Assembly (NCBI GenBank): GCA_942159475.1
Contig: OW804096.1
Location: 41,911,744 to 41,975,743 of the forward strand
Reading direction: 5' to 3'
Length of the DNA stretch: 64,000 bases
Source: Sthenelais limicola
Taxonomy: Eukaryota; Annelida; Polychaeta; Phyllodocida; Sigalionidae
Both the position numbers and the translations under genes were made by a program. The notes beneath the pieces were generated by a model. That model did no database searches and was not told the origin of the DNA. It saw only the letters and a list, made by a program, of their open reading frames with translations. Each line of letters opens with the position of its first letter. The stretch's first letter is position 1. This document shows, piece by piece, positions 51,518 to 62,750 of this stretch.

Positions 51518-53587
51518 GATTAAGGCGTACCATTTGTTTCTTTCCTTCTGTCTTCGGGTACATATCCAGTTATGTCTAGTCAAAGAATTGTGTTTATCTG
51601 TAAGAAAGGCGACACATCATAACATATTCATTATGTCGGCAAATATTATTGCCTGATTTATAGTCATTTTTAAGGTTTCATTGGATGAAAATTTTAATAG
51701 TTCATTAACTTCCCCTGCAACGACTAATTAAAGAACCCCACAGTAGACTTGGGCTTCAATTCTGGTAATTCGGTGTTGGAACCTTAATCACTTGCAGAGT
51801 TGTCATTTTGTCAGGGGGATTTCTGCCAATTAAAGTATGTAATTAAATTCCAAACTTTCACAGCAGATGGTAATTGTACTACGCGGAATGACATTTCGTG
51901 ATCCAGATGTTAAAATACTGCCTGTGTTGATCTTGGTAGCATTTTGGTGCTTGGATCCTCTCATCACGAAAATGAGTTCGTCCCAGCAGAGAAGCTTATT
52001 GGAAATAGGAGTATGATAATGCCCTTTCCCTAGGTCTGTTAAGAAGTCACGTACGGATGATGGATGATGAAAGTAACATTCTAGTGACCTTTTCCTGGGT
52101 GTAATGGTGACTAATATAGTAGATGGGGACTCATGGATGGGGTAGCAATACTTGTGGACAGTTTTTGTAGCGAAGATAGCTGCATACATTTGTCACATTT
52201 CTCGTACAATATAAAGTTTCTGGGGCTGAAACTGTATAGAGACTATTACGCGCTTGAGGTCATCCTGTACACAGATATTGTCAGCACTGACGCGCCGGAA
52301 TGATCCCAGCGAATACCATAGGAAAGTGCTCGCGTCCCCGTTCTTAACCTGTGACTACCAAATAGCAATGCCTCAATTACTGTCAATATTTGTAGTGCCA
52401 TATCACTTCGTGTCCTCCCTACCGAAGTCACCATTTCTGGCAGCGCCTGCTACCGTTCATGCACACACTAATTAAACGTAGATGAAGGGCCTTGTCAGCG
52501 GATATATGGATACGGTAACATGTGCACATATGATATTCTATTCACTTTCATGAGGGTATGCATGATAAATTGGAACAAAGAAGGATGATAAAAAATAACA
52601 TGACGTGACAAAATCTGGGCTCATGTAATATGCAACGGTTTCTCATCATTTGAGTAGCATTTCAAGGTAATGCCCCTAGGCCCGATATGAGTATGTGGGC
52701 AGATAGGTATACCACACGGTGTAACTTTACTTTCCCATCATCAAATTGAAGATACAGAAATATCCTTTTTCAAACATGAGAATCCAAAGTCTATATATTT
52801 ATGCTTTATGTAACTTTTTTCCGATACCCTGTCAGTTATATGATATTGTGACCATGACTTATTTACACGAATGCGAACACCTCCCTCATATAAGAATATA
52901 AAAAGGTCTTTTCATATTTTGCCTGGGGGCAATGCCAAAACTATTGCTCCTGGAAAGTACGAATGCATTTAATGTAGTATTGTATTTTTCATATCAGAAG
53001 CAATCTTGTGCGCTTTATATCAAAATTGTTTTTAAACCTGGAGTGCCCATCAAACTAATAGAAAACTCCCGATTGCATTCAGACAATATCCAACTTTTAT
53101 ATTGAATTTGTTCTACAACTGTACATATCCACCACGTACCACTAATACAATTTAAACCAAGCTGCATCAGTTCAAAGTGTATTCAGTTATCGTAGTGCAA
53201 ACATCTTTGAAGATGTCGGGTGGATTAGTACAGTTACGTCACCCCAACCCGAGGGATGACCATTATTTCTAAGCTGATCTCAACGGATGCGATGATATCT
53301 ATCTGATGCAGGCCTTGCCCATCTCGCACCTGACCCTAATCTAGCCAGCTCCTAACTTCAGCCACATGCCGTATAGTACGAACCTGTTTCATCGTGCCCA
53401 ACTACGCAGTGAATCAAAGCGCGAAATAATTACACGAGGGAAACCCATTAGATCGAGCCACATATAGAATTTAGCAATAAGAATTGACTCCTGGAATCCG
53501 CATAGTCACATTCCAGTGGTCCTGGATATTGGCATTGACAATGGATGCTGGTTTCCCATTAGAACCCTTCGATTAAGATTGTTTATA

Positions 53588-53588
53588 A

Positions 53589-53619
<31 letters not shown>

Positions 53620-53637
53620 ATGAATAAATAAATAAAT
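53588..53637 (+). repeat. (AAAT)n microsatellite
   Basis: About 12 units of AAAT, with one G substitution (ATGA) in the middle. A typical A-rich tetranucleotide microsatellite; it may descend from the A-rich tail of a retroposon, but no body is recognisable upstream. Confidence 0.95.
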
Positions 53638-53768
53638 ACCGCTGATAGCAGTGCGATGTTTAGATAGAGAGATGAGTTCATACATAGGGCACGGGGAGGT
53701 CTAAACATTCCAGTAATGCTGTGTTAATTGACTATGAATAATTTCCCCTGGTATACTTAGTATATCCT

Positions 53769-53786
53769 GGTTATTAATTAATAACC
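53769..53786. repeat. perfect 18-bp palindrome
   Basis: GGTTATTAATTAATAACC reads the same on both strands. Its centre is the homeodomain-type TTAATTAA core. It may be a dimer-binding site or chance. Confidence 0.8.
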
Positions 53787-56285
53787 ACCATCTCAGTTAT
53801 TGAATCGATCAACAAGTGGTGTGTACAAGGCTATCGTTCATCTATCAATCAAGTTGTACTCATAACCACATGGCTTTGTCGCTGTATAGTGCGATGTACA
53901 TATTGGGTCCTTGTTGATACAATCCACCTGCTCACACAGTCAATGGTCTCACCGGGGTTGGTCTAACTTTGACACAGGGCCTCACTTGAGCCTAAGTGAC
54001 ACCAGAAGTATAGATGGGTATAAACATCCTACGTGAGAGGAAAGATCTTAACCACATGGAAAATATCCCCTGATCCATCAAATACTAGAAGCATTCCGGT
54101 TCCATAGCATGGGCGGTATTTGCGGTTGTGCGTGCGGAGTGTTTCTGGACGCGGTACTTGCACTGCATGAAACTGGGTCCACAGAGCTGCGGTCATTGCG
54201 CGCCAAACAAAGCGGAATGGAATAGTATTCGGGTTGATTTCAGCAGTAGCCTCGCCCATCTTTTGTTCGGGTAGTTGGTATTCCAACAGCGCATTGTGTG
54301 GCATATTACAATCTAGTATACCTGTGATACCATTAGACCCTGGGGCTGCTCATTTCAAACTGGTTTCTTTGTTCATTTGTGCCTTGAGTGCAGATTTGCC
54401 TCGATTATACCCCAGGCTTCAGATGGTTAATGAACCACCCTCTCGTCTTCTATACAATATAATATGAAAATTGAAATAGCACCCTTTATCGACCTATAGG
54501 CAAGGCGGACCTTTTAAGTATGACTGGTAATAAGAGCTCTGCAGTCGACTTTAAAAGATAGATATCCGATGACGTGACACATACAGTTTTTCACCTGATC
54601 ATTAAAATGTCCTGGTATAGAAACGTTATCCATTCTATGCTGTAGATTATTGAAAGAGATATTTCAAGTAGATACTAGTAATCTATTCAGCGAAGAACGC
54701 CTGAAGTGAAGAATTTTAAAAAGTACCTGTATGATGACGGGAATCGAATTGACTTCTATCATGTGATTATACTTTTCCGAGATAGATTCTCCCCTCCTGC
54801 TGCATGCTTCAGAGGTATCAATTCTGAATTAAGACCATCTGTGCTAAGGTGTCTTTTCCGCGAAAGTGAGAACTTATCTCAGTACAGTAGATCGTTTATG
54901 ATTTCAAGTCAATGCTGGCTAAGCTGGAAACAAAAGCTATGGGGAAACTAACTATCATCCACAGACGTTATTGGGCATTGATCGAGCGAAGCTAATTATC
55001 AGCGTAATGAAGAAACCCACATCGCGTCCCCTAGAATTCTGTCAACGAACAGCAAGAAGGTTTGAGCCCTTATCGTTCCACGGTCCCTTATCAATGCATT
55101 TCAATGATCCTATATGGGCTCGGGACCCACCAACTTAATAATGAGAGGACAGGGAACCGGGAATCGAAAGAACCGCCGAGGCTGGGGAGATGGCAAAGGA
55201 AGGTAGGAGGAACGAAAGGGACGCTGGAATGGAATGGAAGTGGTCCGCACGAGAGGGAGATACATAAAAACACAGCCATTCAATATGTTGGAGTAATAGG
55301 AATTTTGGAAAACTAAGAAAACTAAAGGGGTAGATCAGACATTAATTATAACGTAGCAAATGTCGTTAGCAAACTGAACCGCAGTCTGGTAGATGTCTAG
55401 ATAGTATCTCCATTTCCCATTTAAGTGGATAATTATTGGGTTATCTCACTCTCGAGCCTGGTCAATATAGGAGTTATTGCAAAGTCCTGGGAACCATAAT
55501 ACTGGTTTGAGAGTCCACATAAACACACTGCTACTACAGAGATCGGTGTGTTAGAGTGCGAGGCAATCAGGAAGATCTTCCTTAGATAAAATTGCTCATC
55601 ATCAACTGTCCTGACTCCATCTTATGGAAATCATGATCTCCGTGATTTTAAAGGGACCATTAGCGCCGATAGAACAGGTCATGAAATGTAAAATAGTAGT
55701 CAAATAACAAAACTTCTTAAGACAGCATCGAGAAGTATTCTATGTTGTCCTCACACCTAGCGAAATGTTAATATGTATTGTAAATAGGGATCATCACCTA
55801 CATATCATCCTTGGATGTTATTAATTTTCCTTTCATAGAAGTTGGATTTATATCTGTAGTTGTTAAAACTGAATGGATCATTTTGGTGACTGCGAAATTG
55901 CAATAGACACGTATTGCATGGAACTTGATTTCATAAAAGATATAACATGAACAAAATCACGTTGTTAACCTGTATACGTTAGTTGAAAATGAAAAGAATA
56001 ATGCCCCCCTCCGATCCTTCTAACCAAGATAATATGCTTGATATTCTCCTGAGTGGCCATCAGACTGGCTTTGCAGCTTACAACCTAGCCGACAGCTGGA
56101 GTAAGTTGCATAACATAGGCTTTTGGTGATCAGGATGTTGGCAGACCACGTGTGTCGGTGATATGGTGAAAAGGGTGCAAGGCAGTAAATTGTATATTTA
56201 CACTGGTCATATATACTGTTTGATGATATTATCAAGACCTGCCATAATATACTTGCTATCATACAGCAGGATTTGGGGGTGAATG

Positions 56286-56469
56286 ACATTTAGACACTGG
56301 GGTGCTGAGTGTGATTAATTAACTGAGTTTACACCGAGAGCACTAATCTCCAAACATAATTGATCCCAGGGTGGAGGCTTTGGGTCAGGGGTATTATGTA
56401 TCCTTGAGACTGAGAATGTGCATTAGGAATATGTTTAGATTCCTCACGTGGAAGCATGCGAAGGCAATG
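56286..56469 (+). repeat. 185-bp dispersed direct repeat, unit 1
   Basis: Begins ACATTTAGACACTG and continues GATTAATTAACTGA, TTTACACCGAGAGCACTAATC, TTATGTATCCTT and ATTCCTCACGTG, ending near GAAGCATGC. The same blocks recur in order at 56789, 503 bp downstream and in the same orientation. The two copies flank unique sequence. This could be a local duplication or flanking repeats of a small element. No TG..CA ends or inverted repeats are evident. Confidence 0.8.
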
Positions 56470-56788
56470 GCTTAGGGAGTTTTGTGTAAGTGCGATTTAA
56501 GTTGGTGTTTGGGATTTTTGGGTAGTTCGGTAGTGGGGAATGCAGGAGAGGGGTTAAGTGGGTCATTCGATCCTAGCCATCGATACACATTGTCATTATC
56601 TCTTTCATTTTCTAAATTTAAAGTTAATCAATTCCAGGGTTTCGAACACGAAGAAATTGTTGTTTCAACAGTAGGAGAGAATGTGAATAACTGCAATATT
56701 TTCTTTCTATCTTTTAAGCCACAGAGATCCCAAACATACTCTTTCACGGCATATTGTAATCTCTCCAAAAAGCACAGCTTTGATGATA

Positions 56789-56975
56789 ACATTTAGACAC
56801 TGTAGCAAGGAGTGAGATTAATTAACTGACTTTACACCGAGAGCACTAATCCCCAAACACAATTGATTCCAAGTCGGGGGCTTTTCATCAGGAGTGTTAT
56901 GTATCCTTAAGACTGAGACTATGCATTAGGCATAATATTATGTGTGTATTCCTCACGTGAAAGCATGCAATGGGC
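56789..56975 (+). repeat. 185-bp dispersed direct repeat, unit 2
   Basis: Second copy of the repeat at 56286, similar by eye at roughly four of five positions and with a short insertion near 56937. The spacer between the units holds a 104-codon plus-strand frame from 56482 that stops at the edge of this unit. I do not recognise it and do not accept it as a gene. Confidence 0.8.
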
Positions 56976-59900
56976 AAGAAAGCATGCATGGATGGTTGAT
57001 TGGTGATAAGCAATATCACTAGTATTATGAAGCTCCGAATGTTCACTTACATTTTCAAAGAAATAATAGGGACGAAATACAAATATAAAAAATATATTGT
57101 TGATAAAGAAAAAACCCGGAAATGTGTGAACCAGAAAAAAATACACCGCAAGACTTGAACGGCGAGGCGAGATCGCACGAGAACCGCCCTCTTGGATTCC
57201 TTCTTCAAATGGAGTTCAATGTTTAATAGTGAAAAATATATTAAATAATAATGCTATGACTATGGGGTTTGAAAAGCTGAAAACAACAATATTCCCACCA
57301 CTTCTCACCGAGTTCTGACATCTAACTGTCATGTACTGACCGAGAAGATCTGAATTACTTCTCCCTGTCTCGGATCAAAATATAGGCCGACATTCAGGAC
57401 TTCTCACAAAGAGTTGAATGTGGAGACAAGTAGGGGAAAAACATTTAATGAGTTTGATGCAAGATGTTGTTCTTGTAAACGCAATCTTTAGCGAGCTGAC
57501 AAACTGAACTTTGCCTAGGTCCATCACTCCCCAGTTGTTTAAGATAGTGATGAAAATATTGAACCTTCTCGACACTAACGCCAAGGAATCTCTGTTATTA
57601 CCACATGCAGCATTTCAGGAATGTTTTTATTAAGTGTTGACGGCCTGGCAATCGTATTGAAAACGATGCTTACGCATTTTACGAATTGATGCGGATACCA
57701 AGCAAGGACTAATATGTCCAGTATTTCATTCCTCTTATGAAACCTGTCCCTTGACGTTTGCAGGCCTCACTGGCCCCTTGCCTGAAGTAATAATTATGTG
57801 TATCTATACCACAACCTTTATTTGTTTAGACAATATCAAGTCCGGCCCCTCGAGCATATGGTCTGAGAGATCAAGTATATAGATAATCCGTCTGTAAGTG
57901 TTTAAGACAGTGAAATATGGAAACATCTTCCTTTATCCAAAGTCAAATCCTTCTTATCCCTTTATCTGACGTTGTCTTTTTTTACTAATTCGCTTTGAGT
58001 AAATGGGACTTGAAGCGTCGCCTGATATCAAGTCAAGCAGAAATATATACATATTAAAAAAACATTCCCATTGTCGACAATAGATGATAACGGGCTACAT
58101 TGCAGAAGAACATCGACTTGCATCTCGAAATCAAAACAGCATTTCCTCTCAGATTTATACCTAGTAAGTGACATTCGCAATTTGCAGTGAGATTTGCCAT
58201 TTCGCTCCAAAAACTATTACATTTCGATGCACCACCAGTGGTTATGTCGTGAGCCATAAACTCAGATTATCGCCCATCTTTAAGATCAGCCAGCGGGTTC
58301 TTGCGAGCCAATGTGAGGGGAAAAATTAAAGGCGACAGCTTGCAAGTTTTTACCCAGGTTGTATTTCTTACTCCAATGAGGAACATATTAGGCTCCGGCG
58401 AATACAAACCACGTGTTGTCTCGTTGAATATGTAAAGTACTATTTTTTAATAGTGGAGTTAGTATGGAGACTTTCGAAGCAGCCAGAAGAAGCAATAGTT
58501 TCTTGTTTAATGCCAAGGGTACCAAATTAGTGGAAGTCCCTCAGCCAAGCAATTCTCCATTCGTCAGAATTACAGACAATTTAACTTTTGTTCAAGTTGA
58601 CAATTCCTCGATTCAGAAGCGAGTAACCAAGATTACAGGCTTCTATTCATGCTGATGAATGGGTCTTCCATTTCGAGGATAACAGCCGCAAATCAGCTTT
58701 AGATTTATCGACTTTCAAATCACTGATTTGTTTAAAAATGCAAGAGGCAATTAACTCCTTAAAGATATGGGGCTTCATTGATTGATATACAGCACGATCG
58801 AAACAAAATATTGTGATTAAATCATATCACTGATTCAATCATTCACTCAATAGTTACAACAACCTAAAGGCATTTAAACATGAGTTCCCTTGACTGGGGT
58901 AGCGTCAGAATGGTGTGATCAGGCGTACCCAAGTTGGTATGTTTGTCTCAGACAATACGCTGGGTATGGATGTCTGTAAATATTGAGTACAAAAGCATGT
59001 AATCAGGGTTTAACGGTTGTTATATATGTCACCATACCACGAAGACGCCTCATCAGCTCGAGCAAACTGAACCTAGAGCTAAAGAAAAATCTTTTCATAA
59101 AATAGTTGCTTACCTACTCCAAACCTAAGAACATCTATTACTTCTTCCTCTCCGTGAATTGACATCATAATAGAGAATGTATTGTTACTATATCAGCTAC
59201 GTATATATATGATATATAATGTATATTATATAATATTATAAGTCATTGTGTGGACCTTTGTAATTATTGCCGGTTCAGGTTGAGAATATATTTTGTTCTT
59301 TTACCTTTATAATAGTTATGTAGTGCATAGTGGTATTGATTCAATAATAATCAAAAAATATATTTTATGCACGCAATGACATACAATTTCTATGCCACTA
59401 GTATGGTGAGAAGGAGGTTTTCACAGCCGGTAAGATGTAAATGATTCACCACTCTCAGGAGAAATGTACTTCCTTTACAATACGGAGGTGCAAACGGTGG
59501 AAATCTGTTTCAAAATCTGATGACCACCCTGGCGAATCTAAAAGGATTTTCAAGCATATGTTTACAGGCCATAGGTTTTGTTCAACATCCGTCTTGGTCA
59601 AGGTAGGAGTAACTGTAATTGTCTATTGATTCCTTTTGGAATATTCTATAAAGATTTATTCCTAGCAGACAACCTAACAGACTGAAGACGTATAGGGCAT
59701 GAATATCCCAGAGGCTTTCCTTGGAAAAAGTTACTTATTTGTCCAGACCAATTCCATCTCGATCGATCTCTTGCTAAATGTGAAGGAATCGAGGCAAGGG
59801 GAGAGCAGAAAACACAATAGAAATACATCGTCCGGAACATTTTGCTGCTAGAAAATCTATGAAATATTTTTTGTAATGTCTTGGAGGTAACAATCTTTTT

Positions 59901-60529
59901 AATTCATTTTAGAGGCCATTACCTAGCGATATGTTCCATAGAAATAAAGAGATCCGGTTTAACTAAGGCCAGGCGAATATGGTTTCGAGGAGCATTAACC
60001 GTTTCAATTCGTACTAAGTACAATTATATTTCTTGTGTCGAGTTGCAAAAACAGATTTAGTTTAATTTATTTGACAGGATGACTTCAAGTTTTCATTCTG
60101 TAATCAGAGCCCCTGAATGAATGAATGAATGAATGCAACTTCCTAATGGACCCATTGACAAATTAAACCCTGACGCCATCTCAAATTTCACTGTACAATC
60201 CGAAGATTTCCTCCACAGGCAACATGGTCCAAAATGTTTTTACCACAACCCTTGCAGTTGATCGTAGTCCGAATCATAATATCACAAGTTAGGGAGATTC
60301 TCTTTTTTTGTAAAGCCAACGAGACGCTCCATTCAAATTTTGCATCTAGATCTGGCTAAATTTCAAATGTCTCTGTTCTTTGAATTTGCCGCGCTTGGCG
60401 GGCGCGTGGCGTGGTCCATTAATATCTATAACGGAAATACCTGTCGCAATGTAGAACAAAATACAATAAACAAATAAACAACCCCCTCTGTTACGATATT
60501 CTCCATCACAATATACTACACATATTAAT
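56976..60529. other. AT-rich DNA, no assignable gene
   Basis: No gene assigned. The plus-strand frame 58464-58655 (63 codons from an ATG) has unusually protein-like composition for this window but no recognised family and no splice or poly(A) context. A (GAAT)n run lies at 60114-60135. AT palindromes occur at about 59200-59240. Confidence 0.45.
60114..60135 (+). repeat. (GAAT)n microsatellite
   Basis: Five perfect GAAT units. A short simple repeat with no further context. Confidence 0.9.
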
Positions 60530-60611
60530 CTTGATGGGGGAAAAGTGACACAGACGAGAATTGAACACCCAATGACCCCCAAGTACATATTACCAATCAG
60601 ACCATAAGAAC
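60530..60611 (-). mobile_element. decayed tRNA-type SINE head
   Basis: On the minus strand TGGTCTGATTGG (60604-60593) resembles a polymerase III A box. TGTTCAATTCT, about 37 bases further on (around 60566-60556), resembles a B box. TCTTATGG precedes and TCGTCTGTGTCACTTTTCCCCC follows. Spacing and order fit a tRNA-derived SINE head or a very degenerate tRNA. No cloverleaf closing stem is convincing, so a functional tRNA is not claimed. Confidence 0.35.
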
Positions 60612-61401
60612 TGACTTTTCCAATCATGGTACCTCGCCGTTTCCAATCAGGGTAACTCTCATAGCTACTGCTATATATATAGGTAGGGCTCAACCCGACC
60701 GCATGGTAATTGCGACTAATATGCAGTTTGGTTCTTATTATCATATATTGATTATTATAAAGAACCTCCATGCGTGTGTTATTGTATTCGGATTGAGAAC
60801 GCATTGTAGAGTGAAACCGCTATGACCGCAGAGTGGAAAACGTAAGTGTCAAGTCTTTTTAAATCAAACAAGATTTCTTTGTGGTTTGTCCACATGAGAA
60901 AACCACTTGTACCTGGCCTTAAAATCCTCTGTTTCACGATACCTACCATGAAATTAGTCAAATACAAGCTGAGATGGAAAGTAAGACCTCTGCCATGGGT
61001 CCCAAACAAATGGCTTGCTTCTAGAATAAAGGATGGGATGGAGATATTGCCGAGCAGATTTTATCCTAGCAGAGCAATATAATTATAGTAAAATGAGCCC
61101 CATCACACCTCATGGTTCTCGCTGGACCAAAAGGGTTTCATACAATATTATCTTATTATTCTCAAGTATTTGCAGAATCAAGTTTGTTCTCTCTTCACCA
61201 AAAAACACTTGCATTGCAATCTATTTCCCACTCGTCCCTCATACTGCCTATTAGGATTTGACTCTCAGGAACATGCCCGGATATATGATTGAATAGTTAT
61301 ACTTATATCGGCAAGGAGAAAACACTGCGGACAGACCCTCTGCTCAGTTTTCACCCATACACATACACATGTACATACGTGTGTAGGACACATATTTCGT
61401 A

Positions 61402-61932
61402 TTAAAGCTGCATTCTCAGTTAGCATCAGTCAAAATCTAAAGTGTGTTTTCATTTCTGTTCCAAAAGTCATTTGGCCAACATCTCTGAGGATTGTGTCAT
61501 TTTCATTTCAGGCCAATAAACATATTTAAATATTGTTATAAAGAGATGCAACATCCCTCAGGGAATTTTTCATGTGGTGCCCTTTTCACATACTAACTAT
61601 TAATATCAAGACTACAAAGACTTCATTCCGTCTCCATTCTACTTCAAACAAAACATTTGACCAAAACCTTTGAGGATTTTGTCCAGTTGTTTTTGCTACA
61701 GACTTTCATAAATGTCCACATTTGTATTTCGGAGACCCACCTAAATCCTTTCCCGCGGTGGCTTCACGTATCATCGCTCACCGGCGGCTGTTTTCTCTCA
61801 ACCAATCTGACTTCAAATAATTTGTATAAACATATAACAGCAGCAACATATTCATAAATTCTGTCCTCTAAGTCATAATGGGAGTAAATTTGTAGGTATT
61901 TTTTGTCGTAATAGCTGTGAATGCAGCTTTAA
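61402..61932 (+). mobile_element. TTAA-flanked MITE, copy 3, rearranged
   Basis: The left end TTAAAGCTGCATTCTCAGTTAGCATCAGTCAAAATCTAAAG and right end TTTTTTGTCGTAATAGCTGTGAATGCAGCTTTAA are both present, but the element is 531 bp instead of about 330. Around 61465-61515 the family sequence breaks off after a GAGGATTGTGTC block. About 110 bp of foreign sequence follows, and the same family block restarts near 61630 (CATTTGACCAAAACCTTTGAGGATTTTGTCCAG). It is either an insertion with local duplication or a fusion of two copies. It ends 83 bp upstream of the signal-peptide-like exon at 62016. Confidence 0.8.
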
Positions 61933-62015
61933 TATTAAGCTGTGTTCTTGTGACTGGCAAACAGCTTTAGATGTTTAATGGGGCTCCTAATGGTTCTTGT
62001 TGATTGAAAGTCAGT

Positions 62016-62708
62016 ATGGTTTGGCCGATAATGATCCTGATTATTCTTGCTTCTGGTGCAATGGGTAAGCAAGGTTTGGTAGTGTTTAGACATTTTATTC
62101 TTCACTTTTGTTTTATCGTACCATTTTTTAATGTCAATCAGCATTTGCATAGGAATACATCTCCTACATGTTTGATTTGCACATCTGTGAGACCATTGGG
62201 GTTGAGGAGAAATGTTAGTCAGATCCATGTTTCCTGATCAAAACCTTTAAAGGCACATTTGTTCCATTAAACTTTAATGCATGCTTACAAATGCAACCTT
62301 ATGGAGCAAATTTCATTCTCGAGAGATCGTGTGATGTTCGTTCCTGCTCCATTACTTTTGCGTGGAGAATAAAATGGTACCCGAAGGAAAGTTATCCCTC
62401 GAGATATTAAGCAGATTAAGCTATTTCCAACAATGGTTCGCGCCTTTTACATTTCTCCGAGGGAAGCAAAATACGCAGGGGAAAATTGGAAACCTTTTGT
62501 TTATCCATTATCCTTATTGAATGAAGACGATATCCAGCACATGTCCAGAATCAGAAACCAATGTATTGAATTGACAGGACGCCTGAGGACTAGCTGCTTA
62601 CCAGAGACATATGTTTCTGTGTGGAACAACCATGCAGTCGGTCAAACAACTCAATATAGCTGGTGCAATCACACAATAGTGACAGAAACTGCGCAATCTA
62701 ATTATTAA
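62016..62708 (+). CDS. candidate small secreted-protein gene, two exons (tentative)
   Basis: An ATG at 62016 opens MVWPIMILIILASGAMG, which looks like a short signal peptide with hydrophobic core and small residues before a cleavage site, though it lacks a basic residue. It runs into GG/GTAAGC, a good 5' splice donor (exon end 62064, phase 1). A protein-like frame is open from 62373 to the TAA at 62706-62708, with an ATG at 62433. Its residues include KYAGENWKPFVYP, three Cys and an NHT glycosylation motif. AATAAA follows at 62745-62750. In-frame acceptors would be 62392 or 62404, but both have weak pyrimidine tracts. I recognise no family. The second frame alone could instead be a single-exon ORF, or both could be chance. 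Confidence 0.25.
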
Positions 62709-62750
62709 ATGTGTTGATCTTACTTTGATCGTGAAAATAGGTTAAATAAA

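Larger units (their letters stand above)
48573..56285. other. mostly unique DNA with short duplications and microsatellites
   Basis: No gene assigned over 7.7 kb. It contains a 24-bp tandem duplication (49183-49230), an AGGAGGAGG/CCTCCTCCT hairpin at about 50479, a (TA)n run, an (AAAT)n run and a perfect palindrome at 53769-53786. Between about 49.6 and 50.7 kb GC content is higher and several overlapping frames on both strands occur, including a minus-strand frame ending at 50121. None is recognisable, and they may be remnants of something old. Confidence 0.4.

Noticed and set aside
51267..51656. 129-codon plus-strand frame as a gene
   Set aside because: It reads through a (TA)n microsatellite as alternating Ile-Tyr and has no recognisable domain.
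60346..60804. 152-codon minus-strand frame as a gene
   Set aside because: It overlaps the tRNA-like SINE head and has no recognisable domain.
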